A DNA stretch of 64,000 nt. It comes from Chrysoporthe austroafricana. Its lineage: Eukaryota > Ascomycota > Sordariomycetes > Diaporthales > Cryphonectriaceae. Location of the stretch: assembly GCA_001051155.2 (NCBI GenBank), contig JYIP02000011.1, positions 868,001 through 932,000 of the forward strand, in the 5' to 3' direction. The notes under the pieces are model-generated. The model saw only the letters and a list, made by a program, of their open reading frames with translations, searched no databases and was not told the DNA's origin. A program made the position numbers and the translations under genes. Positions 12,676 through 24,005 of this stretch are shown in pieces. Position 1 is the stretch's first letter. Each line of letters opens with the position of its first letter.

Positions 12676-12873
12676 TGTGAGTCCGGTTCATTCTCCCTGG
12701 GCCGCTGAGTCTACTACATCCAACAGTTACGTGTCTTTATGGGCATATCCTCTGGCCTCAATGTGGACACGCTCTTTGAGTACATATATCCTACAACTTG
12801 CAGTCGAGTCTGCACACCCAAGCACACGGTTCCAACAGCAGCGCCGCGGGCCATGTCGAGCTGCTATATCACG

Positions 12874-13558
12874 CTAGATTTTCCCACCACGACTCTCACC
12901 TGCCCTGATGAACTCCTCGACCAGCTTCAGCGCTTCTGTCGCAAAGGCTACCATATTCCCAGCTCGGTCGCCTCCGAGACCGGTGTTCAGGTCCTTGCTC
13001 AGGCTCTCTGTCTCACTTACCACAGCCAGGGCAACATAGCCACTGTGAGAACGAAGATCAGCAACCTAGCTGCCATCAAGGGCGATTCCAAGGGCCCACT
13101 CACGGCTGTCCATTTGCAGCTTTCCTAGGGGCAGTCGGTCCAGCCGTGCCGCTCTACAAGGGCACTGTGAGTCATCAAGGCCCCTCCATCCGCCCTGTGC
13201 CGCAGGGGCGCGGTCCAGTATCATGCCGTCAACGTACCTCGCCCACGGTGTACGTCGACCCCAGCGTGGCCCTCACATGCCTCGCGAGGCCCGCCACCAG
13301 GTCTGGGTTTGGCCCATCGTAGTTATCGATGTTGGCCTGCGTCCAGCCTGCGAATGCGATCCGTGATTCGAGCGTATAAAGCGTCGCCCCGCCCTTGTAG
13401 ACCCTGGATGCGCCGGGCGTGGCCAGCAATGCCGCTGATATGAGGCCGCCGGCGGCTGTCTCGGCCACCGAGAGGGTCTCGCCGCGCTCGCGCAGGAGCT
13501 GAGCTACTGCCTCGGCGGCGTCCCTCAGGGCGGGTGGTGGGAAGTCGGCCATGGCCAT
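12874..13558 (-). CDS. CinA C-terminal domain protein (NMN deamidase-like)
   Basis: Stand-alone CinA domain, a family with nicotinamide-nucleotide amidase activity (PncC) in bacteria; its fungal role is little known. Three exons, 13558-13238, 13153-13104 and 13042-12874, give 179 residues. The junctions rebuild family motifs: ...YTVGE joins SGTAGPT (donor GTACGT, acceptor TTGTAG), and ...NGQ-P joins GYVALAVVSE (donor GTGAGT, acceptor CACAG). The conserved SVAETAAGGLISA is near residues 35-47, and GDRAGNMVAFATEAL is near the C-terminus. Met3 is a second possible start; in-frame ATG at 13609 would add 17 residues. Opposite-strand open frames over exon 3 are shadows. It is divergent from the next gene. 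Confidence 0.88.
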
Positions 13559-13924
13559 AAATTCCTGGTACCTAGAACTAGTCGTGATTCTGTGATTCTG
13601 GCTCCGCAAACGAGTCCCGGAAGGCGCTGTGGTCGCGAGGTATGAGATGAGTTGGGAGCGGGAGGGCGGCTTAGGTAATTACTACCTGATTCTTCTTAGC
13701 TCCCGCCATACTATCTCGCATTGATTGGGCGCCGTCCGACTGCTGAGATTACGAGTACGACCTTTCCTTGTTTTATGTGTGATTATTAGGTAGTGCCTTA
13801 TAGGCCCCCCTGACGAAGGCCTCTCTGTGATCCGGTCATAGCGAGCTGCCTTCCCAGACACCCAGCGGCGATTACAAGGCGCCCTGGAACTCTTTATCTC
13901 CGGGGCCACGCAGATCTGAGCAAT
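13559..13924. other. Divergent promoter region
   Basis: 366 bp between the CinA-domain gene and the rightward four-exon gene. It should carry both promoters. Nothing else was recognised. Confidence 0.5.
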
Positions 13925-14874
13925 ATGCTTGATCACGAGAAAGTCGAATCCGGTCGGACGTCGCCCGGTAGCAAGCTGGGCTCATTCCTGTAAGCGGGCC
14001 TCCAGTACTGAGCCAACGTACCGGGTACGGCATGCTGACGGTGCCTTAGGAAGGACAACCTGCTCAAGGGAAAGCTCATGGTTCAGCATGAGCTCGGGCT
14101 CGGGAAGACGCCCAATGTCATCCCTCTGGGCGAGGTTAAAATCGACGGCGAGCCCCGTACGGTCGAGCTCGGCTGGCACCCCGTTGCAGGCCCTGCTGGG
14201 AAGTGGTTCGCCGAGCAGACCCGCCTGGGCAGGATGATTACCGAGGAAATCCACAAGTGCCCGGACCCGACCCAGCATTGGGCTGTGCTTGTTGGGGACT
14301 ACGTGCATGAGCTATGGATGGTTCGTGACACCGGAAGAGAGACGGCGCATGGCGGTGATGGCTGACGCGTGCGAGCGCAGGACGAGCATCTCGACATAGT
14401 ATATATCAACGAGAAGATCAATCGGGACGAGTGGCATACGTACGAAGTTGGTCAGACAAGATTCAACGACGAGGCTCTTAGAGAGGCTGGTAGGTGCGGC
14501 TCAGGCCCGAGCTTGGCCACCCACGAAGCCGAATGTGCTTAAACTGACAGGTTCAAGGTGAGATGGTCATCTTCAATATGAGAAAGAAGCGACCGGCCTA
14601 CAACCTTATCAACAACAACTGCCAGAACTTCGCTCTCAACCTCCTCGACCAGATCCGGATCGGTAAGCACCGAGAGTTCGCCACAAGCTTCGCCGTGTAT
14701 CAGCGAGCGGTCGGTGCAGGTACCATCAAGGACTTGTTTGTTGACCAGCATCCTGACGAACAAGGGGGGGAAAGCAGGCCCGAACTTCAGCATCATGATA
14801 CCCTCCAGGTGGCTCATCAAGTTATGGATGAGAACACTACTAAACTTGACAACCACCACTCTTTCTTCAGATAG
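13925..14874 (+). CDS. Fungal protein with permuted His...Cys (LRAT/PPPDE-like) arrangement
   Basis: Four exons, 13925-13989, 14050-14320, 14381-14489 and 14558-14874, give 253 residues. HWAVLVGDYVHEL contains a candidate His98 and NNNCQNFAL a candidate Cys170. This order (His strand first, then Cys on a helix about 70 residues later) is that of circularly permuted NlpC/P60-type hydrolases such as LRAT and PPPDE families. The activity is inferred only from that pattern; acyltransferase, peptidase or deSUMOylase roles are all possible. The second donor (GTTCGT) and the last acceptor (AAG) are less typical, so those junctions are less certain. There is no signal peptide or membrane segment. Confidence 0.6.
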
Positions 14875-15970
14875 TTTCCCGGTGGCTTGTAGACCTTTAA
14901 TAGTTCGATTCTCATCATGTTGGCTTATTCTGCCTCAGGTAGTGTCAACAGGATATTACAGACAATAACTACTTTCGACCGAACGCATGAGGGGGTTCGT
15001 GAATGGTGGGAGCCTGGCGTGGAACACAGCACCTTCCTTCAGCTACTCAGAGGCACTCTGTTGATATCATGCGCACCCTTTTTCTTTCCTTCCTTTCTTT
15101 ATTTTTTTTTTTCTTTTTTTCATCCTACAACTCTAGTCTCAGCAGCACACGACGTAGACACCCTCGCCGATGCATCTCGCAACTAGGGCAATCTACAGAG
15201 TGTCACACCCCTCCCGTCAGGAGTGCCTGCGCTCAAAACCCCTCGAGGCTAGGCTACGGCTTTACTCCTTATGCGGCAGCTAAGGATGCCCTAGGAAGCG
15301 TTATGCAGGGCTTCAAATGATTAGGTGGGTGCTCGTGTTCGGGTCTTGCTGTCTTTTTAGGCAGAGCCGACGGAGGTACATCATGTTCAAATCATTGAGC
15401 TCTTACGCATTGCTGTCCTTTCGCTATCTTGCTCTTTTCCTACAAGGCTCTGTATTTACAAGGCTTAAGCTCCTTCAAGAGGAACAAGGAGGTAATATTG
15501 ATGGCATTTAAAGGCTCCCGCATGACGCTGTGTAAGGACGAATCAGGATTCTCACTTGATCGCCAAATTGTCATGCTCAAAAATACGGACTTTTCATGCC
15601 ATAGTGCCCCACGAATAATGACGAAGGAGTTTGTTGGTACATCGTTTCCACCAACCAGCAATGTTGATGTCGCAGCCGTTTGAAGGTAAGTAGGCTGCGT
15701 CGGTCTTCTTCCAGTGTCTTTCTGAGGAGGGGTCGTACTCTATTCTGCCGACTCGTGCTGCATTGCTCCGAATGAAAATACTACCTCAACCGATCGCCCT
15801 CCTGGTCTCTATTCTTGTTATGCAGCAGGCTTCTGTCGACCTGGCGGGTGAGAAAGTCAGTCAAGTGCATAGAGCATAAGCTCTTATACGGCGGTAGATT
15901 TTGCGATGCGGCCGACTTCCCTCAGCATCACTTCGAGAACTATTTCTTGGGCGGACGACCGTAGGAAAAT
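14875..15970. other. Intergenic, pyrimidine-rich patches
   Basis: No gene was recognised. A T-rich tract lies near 15085-15120. Short open frames exist without domain support. The right end should include the GH79 promoter. Confidence 0.45.
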
Positions 15971-17637
15971 ATGACATCCACTAATTCGATCGCGCTTTTG
16001 GGCCTTACGACAGCGGCGCTCACAGGAACACCAGCGATATCGCAAGTCCTCCTTAAGAGAACTACGTCGGATAGGATACTCGATATTCCTCTAACCGCGC
16101 CAAAAGGCAACCAGATTGTGCCTGCCAATTATGTAGGGTATTCCGTCGAATTCGCCTATATGGCCGATTATGCCGGCAATAATTCGTAATATAACCCACT
16201 ATGAAGGTCGCTATCAACATGTTCGCTGAAGCCCATCCAGATACCCAAACGAGCTCTCAATCCGCCTGGTTGAGAATCTCAAGAAGGCCACCGGCGAATA
16301 CCCAATATTCAGAGCCGGCGGTAGCTCTCAGAACAGGGTTACGTACAATGCAAGCCAGGAACTAGGCATAATCAACACTTTTGACAGCCCGACAGACCAG
16401 CAGCCGTCCGCTGTCAGCATCGGGCCGGCTTGGGTCGAATCGTTCCAGCAGTTGCCAGAGGGAACCAAGTACATCTACGGGACCAGCTTCTATGATAGGA
16501 ATGATACCCTGTGCGGCGGCTGTGATGGACTAAACGAGACTATCACCGAGGCAACGTTCGCATACAATGGGATCGGAGAGGCGCTGTACGGCTACGAGAT
16601 CGGCAACGAGGTCGACGGTGAGTGTTCACCTTCCCTTTGGACAGTCACGTTTTGACAGACTGGAAGGGTGGCCTGGTGGCTCTCGAAGGCCAGTCAACTG
16701 GACGATCGACGTGTATGTCGCGTAGTGGACATTGTACGTAGAGTCTGTACTGGGCGCTGTTGGGACTCGGGAGCCCCTCTTTCAGGGCTGTGTCTTCGAG
16801 GCACCGCGGCATCTCGGGTACAACAAGACACCCTTTTGGAATGTCGAGAACGCGGAGGACTTCGGCATGAACAAGACCCTGGCTGTGACTGTCGCCGACC
16901 ATGAATACATGGGGGCGGCGTGCGACACGACCAGCTACCCGACCATCCAGGGCAACCTCCTCAACCACACCCATGTGACCAGCATCCTCTACTATCACGA
17001 CTACCTCGGCAACGCAACTGCCGGCTCTGGCATCCCCTACGTGCTAGGTGAAACTAATAGCATCTCATGTCAGGGGACGCCAGGCATCTCCGACGTCTTC
17101 GCCGAGGCCCTGTGGTCCGTCGACTACGTGATGTACCTGGCTAGCCTCAAGGTGGAACGCGTCTACTTCCACGGCGGAACAAGATTCTACTACAGCGCCT
17201 GGCAGCCCATTGAGTGGAATGGGACCGCCGCGCATGTGAAGTCGCTGTACTATGGCAACCTATTCACCGGTACGGCGCTGGCAGGAGGAGGTAAGCAGGT
17301 TACGGTGCTGGTCAACGAGACGAGCTTCACCGCGTATGCTGTGTATGACGCGAACAGCACCGCGCTGGAGTCTGTGCTTGTTGCGAATCTGGAGGTTTTC
17401 AACTCCACCATGCCAGCGGAGGATCGGCCATATGTCACCGTGCGGCTCCCAGACAGGTTCGGGAGCGGACAGCTTCGGCGTTTGACGAGCCCTGGTGTTG
17501 ATACTGCTCATAACATTACTTTTGCAGGCCAGTGGGTCGATGATGACGGGTATATACGTGGGCTTGAAGTCGTGGAGGCCGTGAAAAACAGTACGGTGTC
17601 TGTTGGGGCCGGCGAAGCAGTTCTGATCTCTGTATAA
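15971..17637 (+). pseudogene. GH79 beta-glucuronidase-like gene with an in-frame stop
   Basis: Secreted glycoside hydrolase family 79 protein, predicted to act on glucuronides of arabinogalactan or similar polymers. Exons 15971-16185, 16241-16617 and 16667-17637 stay in one frame across about 520 codons, with a signal peptide (residues 1-25). Both catalytic regions are present: acid/base Glu in YEIGNEVD and nucleophile Glu in VLGETNSIS. Exon 3 opens with WPGGSRRPVNWTIDVYVA, typical of the family, then has TAG at 16723-16725 where the family usually has a polar residue before W. CAG to TAG is a RIP-type change at CpA. The exon 3 acceptor must be AAG, since the nearer CAG gives another frame. 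The C-terminal beta domain (to 17637) is otherwise intact. Sequencing error or stop readthrough are alternatives. Confidence 0.75.
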
Positions 17638-17917
17638 GATGGGTAAATCATGTCGTATTTTAGACACGGAAGAGAAAGAGCGCGGCACGATTGACCAGAA
17701 TTTGCCCTCCAGTGGTTTTCCCCTGCGGATAAGGGCTCTACAGCACATCGATATACGTAATAGATTCCCCATTGCAGGCACATTCCTGTAGACGCATGTT
17801 CATTGTGCTTGCCATCCTCATTCCTCAGCGGGCACCCAGGCCGTACTGCGGCCGCGCGGTAAGCAGAGATCCTGTCACCACAAAGAAGTCGAAACATGGG
17901 GTTCATGAGTGGAGACT

Positions 17918-20381
17918 TCACAGGATGTCAGAGTCTAGGCTCATCCTACGACTTATACTTCTCCGTATCCGATGATCCTCCTCCTCATCGTGATGAAGCT
18001 GTTCCCGTGGTAGCCTCACCGCCCGATCCAGCGCCACGGGCAGTCCCCGGTGTCGACCCCTAAGCATAACTAAACACAGCACCAGCTTACTTCCGGTATA
18101 CCAACCGCCCGAGAAGCTGTAGGCTGCATTCGGCACTCCAGTACTTATACCGACAGTCCCGTATGCGGAGACAACCTCGAAAATTATGTTGAAGACACTG
18201 TAGGTGACCGGGTCGTCAAGAAAGTGACGTGTTTCGATAGTGCTGATCGCGAAGACGGCGAGGACGAGCCACCAGATATCGTGAGCGAGCTGTCCGTGAA
18301 TTTGTTGGCTGATGAAGTCAATCCGGCTATCTGGGGCCTCTTGTCGCGGTGCAACGCCCACGCCATGCAGTGAAAAGTGACGTCTGATTGCGCGCGACAT
18401 CCGAGCAGCTGTCGTCTCCCTAGTCCGGGCAGGTCTGAGGGCGCTATCCGTGCTGATGTTGCTTCCTTGCTGTTGAAGGCTATGAGGCGTTTCATTGCCC
18501 TGTTCTACATCACTGTCGGGTTCCGGATCATCTGCATAGATCCCGAGACTGCGCTCCTCGTATACGTTGGAGTGACGCATGGTGATGACTACCGGGTACA
18601 CTGATATGTACATCATTATCACATACTACAAGCAGGTGTGAGCACTCATAATCTAGAGAAATGCAGCCTAGAGCACAGAAAGGGCAGGATTCGAAGGGGC
18701 GGAAGAACTTCAAGAACGGCCGTATACGTACCAATATCTGCAATCCGATATATAGATTACTGATGCCAACCACGTAGAAGCCTCCGGATCGAACAGCTAT
18801 GCATTCATATTAGCGCTTGCAATTACGGCATCCGCTACTCGCGTGTACTCGCGTGCGAGATGGCGTACCTATGCCCTGAAAGAGCCCATCAATGATCCGC
18901 GATCCTACCGGGATCGCCTCGATCGTCGGGTTGCCAAGGTTGAGGATTTCAAATGCTACCCAGTCGGTGAAGTTGAGGAGGCAGACCATGAAGAGAAGCC
19001 ACCAGGTCTGACGAGCAGGAAACATATTCGTATAAACACGTCGAGGATATTGGAGGATGAATTTCAGGGTATGCTTGAAGTCGTGAAAAGTGTCATCTCC
19101 TGTCGTACAGCATGTGACTTTCAACATAGCCCAGAACAGGAACCTTAGCATGATTGGGTATGCCGTGTTGCCTGCAAGAATCAAGCCTCCCATGACGATC
19201 AAGATGAAGTAGCTGTTCTGGAACGGCACGACATTGGCGTCGATCAGAGCCATGCCCGAGTTGTTGAAGGCAGAGACACCAAAGAAGATGCCAGTCCACC
19301 AGGGGTTGAGACCATTCGAGGTGGCTGCTTCCGGCTTGTTATAAGCGATCCAGGCCCCGAGTGACATGCATCCCAAAAATTGCAACAACACAAAGTACAA
19401 GGGCACGACAACAGAAAGCATCTTCAAGGCCCGGTACTCGTGGCCTCCCAGGTGCTCGCGCTCCTCACTGGTGAGACCGTGGAATTGTGCGTTCCTGCCG
19501 ACGGTCTTCTTTGTCAGAAAATTGTGTAGCTGGTGAGTCGCGAGGTTGTCATGCTTCCTGGTGGGCCCACTGGCATCGACGTTGCGCCTCCTTGGTCGGG
19601 CGTCTCTGGCATAGACGCCTGACGTGACCCTAGCATCTCCATGGCCGAGACCGAGTGGATCATCTGCAAACGTGATGTGGGCGTTGGCTGAAGGCGGCAC
19701 ATCTGGCGCCCCACTGCCATGGACCTGCTCGTCTGTCCTGTCCAGTTCCGGAAGGGAAGCTGTGCACTGACCGCCGCTGGGTTCAGTAGCGACCGCATCA
19801 TCGATATGTGCGCCGCTGTTGTGTGGCACCACCTTGAGTCCAAGGCCTGCGGGGATCATGTCGCCCGGCGGAGTAGTAGTGGCCCTTCCGAGACTCACCG
19901 TCCTGAAGAAGGGGATTCTGAGACTCGTCGAGCTGCCGGACCGTCTGATCTTGTCCTTGTCCCTCTTCTCCCTCTCGGCCCTGACGATATCCTTGAAGTG
20001 CCTCTCGAAGGCATGCAGGCGGAAGGCCACGGTCCAGATAGAGACCCAGATGGCACTGCCGAAAAGGATGAGGAGCCACAACAGGACCTGCTGCCAGGTC
20101 GTCATCTGGCTGAGGTTGACGGTATTCAAGCCGGCCTCAGTCATGGCCGAGACGACTAGATATAGGCTGTCGGCATAGCTGATACTAAAGGCCGGATCAG
20201 AGGAGCCCCAGAAGATGAGAGAGGTGACGAGCATGACCACTATGAAGTAGGCATAGTGGACGGTGATGAAATTCAGCGGCGGCAGGAAGGCTCGCAGCTC
20301 GTGAAGCACCTGAGCGGCCTGAGGGTGCCCGTCGAGATATCTTGTCCACCAGCGCGGGCTCCGGGCCCCTCGACGCGCCAT
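17918..20381 (-). CDS. Trk/Ktr-type potassium transporter
   Basis: Plasma-membrane K+ uptake protein with the fungal TRK layout of four membrane-pore-membrane repeats. Three exons, 20381-18869, 18796-18732 and 18625-17918, give 761 residues; donors are GTACGC and GTACGT, and acceptors are ATAG and GTAG. The first unit begins FLPPLNFITVHYAYF at about residue 33, with the pore segment VVSAMTEAGLNTVNLS. A long hydrophilic loop rich in charged residues (about 140-290) follows. The second pore is FFGVSAFNNSGMALID, the third follows the first intron, and the fourth is EVVSAYGTVGISTGV. The C-terminus holds LCLVMLRGRHRGLPVALDRAV, a family hallmark. Length and topology look complete. Confidence 0.94.
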
Positions 20382-21082
20382 CGTCCCTCAAGACCGCAGG
20401 TGAAGCAGGGAACGCGAGGGATCAGGTCCAATGCAGGCGGCTCAGGCGGCTGGGATTCAGGGGGGAGAGAGTGCAGTAAACATCATCATCGACAGGGCAA
20501 CGCTGCGGTGATATACTCAACAAAATCCGAAAGAAGTTTATTAAAGGTATGAAGCACCGGATAGAAGGAATCAGTATTGAGTAGACGCCACCTGAGGAGG
20601 AACAAAAATAAAAATAAAAATAGGCTGAACCCCCCACACCGCCCTTACAACCATACCTATTATTAGCGGCCGGATCCTTGCCGTTGTCAGCCATGCTCTT
20701 CAGTCCAGACCCACTCTGCCACTGCGGCTAGGCCCAGCTATCATGATCTCACCATTGTTGCAAGGCAGACAGCACATGGTGGTTGGATACAACACCCACA
20801 ACATTTACTCTAGTACAATTCCCAGAGGAGTACATGGCGGGGATGGGCGGAGGACGGAACGTTGGTCAAGCCAGCGGGCGGCAAGCCCGGTAGTATTCTA
20901 TATGTGCTTTCAGAGGCCGGTGGAATCGTGGTCGCAAGGATCTGAAAGTGAGGATCATTGGCCGTAGTGGTCCTGCCGTCCATCGTCCGTCCGTCGTGGA
21001 GAAGCGAGCCTCCGGATACCTGAGCTCATCAACCCGGGGAGCGGGTGGTTTGCAGATACCCGCCCGATGCGTCCTGGCAATC
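20382..21082. other. Intergenic between Trk and Yth1 genes
   Basis: Upstream of the Trk gene and downstream of the Yth1 gene, both on the minus strand. An AAAAATA-type A-rich stretch lies near 20601-20622. No gene is supported. Confidence 0.45.
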
Positions 21083-21964
21083 TCAATGCCTGCCTCGATG
21101 CTTATGGCCCCCTCTCCCCCTCCAACGTCCACCGCGCCCTCCAAATCTGCCCTGCTGGTGGCCTCTATCCCGATCGTGGCCACGGTCCCGTTCCCGCTCC
21201 CGGTCGCGATCCCTGTCCCTCTCTCGGTCGCGGTCTCTGTCCCCGCGGTCCCTGAACGAGCCCTCCTCCTCGTCGTCCACGGGGTCCCGCCTGGCCAATG
21301 CGCCGTCCTCTTCGTCCTCCTTCTTCTCGACCTTGGCGCTCGGCCTCTCCAGGTCTCTCTGCCACCTGGGGTGTGCGCCCTCTTTGCACTCTCTGCCCTC
21401 GGGACAGAAGCCGGCCAGGAAGTACGGGCACATCTTCTTCCGGACGTGCTTCTTGGCACACGTCGGGCCCAGAGGGCAGAAGCCTTGGTCGTAGTGGGGG
21501 CAGGGAGGCAGCTTGCTCTGGGGGTCGACGTGGAGGTAGAGGCACTCGTCGCCGTTGCTGCAGAAGCCATTCCTGAGGAAGAAGTTGCACTCGGGCATCT
21601 TGCGCAGGTTGAACTCGTGTAGGAACTCGCAGGTCTCGCCCTTCTTGCACAGGCCGCGCAGCCAGTGCTTGCAGACCAGGGAGTTGAAGGGGTGGCCGCC
21701 GCCGCCGCCGCCACTACCACCACCACTACCGTCTTGTTTAGCACCGCCGTTGGTCGAGACGTGTCGTTCGGGGCAGCGTGTGCCGAGCGGGCAGTGGCCG
21801 TTGCTGTAGGCCCTACATATAGGCCTGTCGGCGGGAAGGCTGTGGAGGTAGGTCTTCTGGAGGAAAGGGGTGAAGGAGAAGGAGGGCGCTTGCGGAGGTG
21901 TCGTCTTGGACAGCAGCTGCTCGGACAGCTGGGCCGCGGCGGTCGCGGTGGCGGACGGCGCCAT
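21083..21964 (-). CDS. mRNA 3'-end processing factor Yth1 (CPSF30 orthologue)
   Basis: Zinc-finger subunit of the cleavage and polyadenylation factor; it contacts the AAUAAA-type signal and acts in the nucleus. A single exon of 293 residues carries five CCCH fingers: CRAYSNGHC...H, CKHWLRGLC...H, CNFFLRNGFC...H, CPHYDQGFC...H and CPYFLAGFC...H. A glycine-rich insert (about 75-92) separates fingers 1 and 2. After finger 5 comes an Asp/Arg/Glu-rich repeat tail ending in an RGG-like segment. The start at 21964 follows the family's usual N-terminal spacing; the frame also stays open upstream to an ATG at 22120, which would add 52 residues. The gene is divergent from thioredoxin reductase. Confidence 0.93.
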   Translation of the reverse strand: MAPSATATAAAQLSEQLLSKTTPPQAPSFSFTPFLQKTYLHSLPADRPICRAYSNGHCPLGTRCPERHVSTNGGAKQDGSGGGSGGGGGGHPFNSLVCKHWLRGLCKKGETCEFLHEFNLRKMPECNFFLRNGFCSNGDECLYLHVDPQSKLPPCPHYDQGFCPLGPTCAKKHVRKKMCPYFLAGFCPEGRECKEGAHPRWQRDLERPSAKVEKKEDEEDGALARRDPVDDEEEGSFRDRGDRDRDRERDRDRDRERERDRGHDRDRGHQQGRFGGRGGRWRGRGGHKHRGRH

Positions 21965-22908
21965 GATCCCGGATGGTCCCTGGAAGGCAAGCCGCAGTGG
22001 TATGATGATATCGATGACACGCCGTGGATGGCGCGGCTGGACGGGTGGCGTGGCGATGGTGATGGTATTGGTTTTGGTGTTGAAGTTGGTGAACGTTCTG
22101 CTCCAGGTGGTCGAGTGCACAGCACTGCTGTGATACCCCCTGTGGGCTGGTTATCGATAGTAGTGAAACCCTAGACGCAGCATAGCGCGATAGCGGGGCG
22201 TGGTGGGGTTCTAGAAGATGCCCTGACTGCCGGGTACTTGCGACAGCACTGCAACAGCCGATGAACGGAGCCCATTGCCTGTATGCTTGGTCAGCCTGCT
22301 GGGTAAGTAAGCGTGCTGTGTACGTACCCAGTATTCCCCTCACTGTCCCTGCGCCCACACCCCCCCGCCAGGCACTCCCCCCTAGCAACCCCAAGGGACG
22401 AAAGATATATGCCAGGTTCGATGGCAGAGAGGCCCCTCGGCGGGTTTGGAGAACTGCGACGACAGACTTGGATCTCACGAGATGGATAACCACTCGAGGA
22501 TATGACACACAACACCACGTCGCCAACACGCATTCTGCTCCTGGTCCGAGGGCGAGTACCTACGTCCGTACTTGCGATAGCAACTGACAAATCTGAAATC
22601 GCCAGGCAGCCCCACACACACCCCACCATACATAAATATCCGCTCTGCTCGAGCGTCCTGTCCCTCCGGTCTCGAACCCGTCGCGACGACGTCAGCCTCT
22701 CTTCCTCCTTCTCTTCCTCGTCCCCTTCCCCAGACCCTCTGCCTCGAGCACCGGCCCGGGTCCCACCGCCAAGCTGTCTTTCAGGCACTTCTTCACGCGG
22801 CCCCTACACTCCAGCGCGACCAGCCTGTCTGTAGCCGCCCTTGCTACCGCAGGCTTCAAGACCCAGACGCGCTTCTCCTCCGACCTGCCCAGCCTCGGCT
22901 CCGCGAAG
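21965..22908. other. Divergent region between Yth1 and thioredoxin reductase
   Basis: Should contain both promoters. A reading frame continuous with the thioredoxin reductase start runs from the stop at 22633-22635 to 22908 without any ATG; its last 40 codons resemble a mitochondrial presequence. A good 3' splice site (CTTTCAG) ends at 22784. Confidence 0.5.
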
Positions 22909-24005
22909 ATGTCCAGCCACACCAAGGTCCTCGGTATGTGTTCCCCCCCGGCCGCCTGTCCCTCGCGCGCGCGTGGGGCCCGTCCGGCCATAGGAGCTGA
23001 CCCCGATGCCGCCCAGTTATCGGCTCTGGGCCCGCCGCCCATACCGCCGCCATCTACCTGGCCCGCGCCAACCTCGAGCCCACCCTCTACGAGGGCTTCA
23101 TGGCGAACGGCATAGCCGCCGGCGGCCAGCTGACTACCACCACCGATATCGAGAACTTCCCCGGCTTCCCCGATGGCATAATGGGTGGTGCCCTCATGGA
23201 CAACATGCGGAAGCAGTCCGAACGCTTCGGCACCAAGATCATCAGCGAGACCGTCGCCGACCTGGACCTCTCCAGCCGGCCCTTCAGGTACTCCACCGAG
23301 TGGGATCCCGACACCAAGCACACCGCCGACACCGTCATCATCGCCACCGGCGCCACCGCCCGCCGCCTGAACCTCCCTGGCGAGGACAAGTACTGGAATA
23401 ACGGCGTCTCGGCCTGCGCCGTCTGTGATGGCGCCGCCCCCATCTTCCGCAAGAAGCCCCTGGTCGTCATCGGCGGCGGCGACTCGGCGGCGGAGGAAGC
23501 CATGTTCCTGACCAAGTACGCAAGCCACGTCACCGTGCTCGTCCGCAGGGGCCAGCTCCGGGCCAGCAGCATCATGGCCAAGCGGCTCCAGAACCACAAG
23601 GATGTCACCATCAAGTGGAATACCGTGGGTACGGAGATCAAGGGTGACGACAAGGGTCTCATGAGCCACCTGGTCGTGAAGAACGTCAAGACCGGCGCCG
23701 AGGAAACCCTCGAGGCGAACGGCCTGTTTTATGCCATCGGCCACGACCCTGCCTCCGCCCTCGTCAAGGGCCAGATCGACACGGACGAGGATGGCTACAT
23801 TGTCACCAAGAGCGGTTCTCCCCTGACCAATATCGAGGGTGTCTACGCCGCCGGTGATGTCCAGGACAAGAGGTACAGGCAGGCGATCACAAGCGCAGGC
23901 TCAGGCTGCATGGCCGCGCTTGAGGCCGAGAAGTTCCTCTCGGAGCACGAAGACGCCGAGGCGCCAGTGACTGCTGAACAGAACTGGGGTGAGAAGAAGG
24001 CATGA
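22909..24005 (+). CDS. Thioredoxin reductase (NADPH, low-Mr type)
   Basis: FAD enzyme that transfers electrons from NADPH to thioredoxin. Exons 22909-22933 and 23017-24005 give 337 residues; the donor is GTATGT and the acceptor CCCAG. The FAD-binding [12 protein letters not shown] is at residues 9-20, ENFPGFP at about 55, the redox pair Cys142-Ala-Val-Cys145, the NADPH-binding [13 protein letters not shown] near 160, and the second FAD motif [16 protein letters not shown] near 290. These match the cytosolic fungal TrxB enzyme. The chosen ATG gives the standard short N-terminus. The upstream in-frame sequence is Arg/Ser/Ala/Phe-rich and poor in acidic residues near its start, so a longer mitochondrial form is conceivable. 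Confidence 0.96.

Noticed and set aside
12739..13128. Plus-strand open frame of about 129 codons
   Set aside because: It lies opposite exons 2 and 3 of the CinA-domain gene, whose splice sites and family motifs are clear.
16659..16730. Frameshift in GH79 exon 3
   Set aside because: An AAG acceptor ending at 16666 keeps the whole gene in frame and gives the expected WPGG start, so only the TAG needs explaining.
20866..22125. Long minus-strand frame over the Yth1 locus
   Set aside because: Its Arg/Ser/Pro-rich translation is the out-of-frame reading of the zinc-finger gene, which has five perfect CCCH fingers in another frame.
22692..23744. Minus-strand frame of about 350 codons
   Set aside because: Antisense shadow of thioredoxin reductase exon 2.
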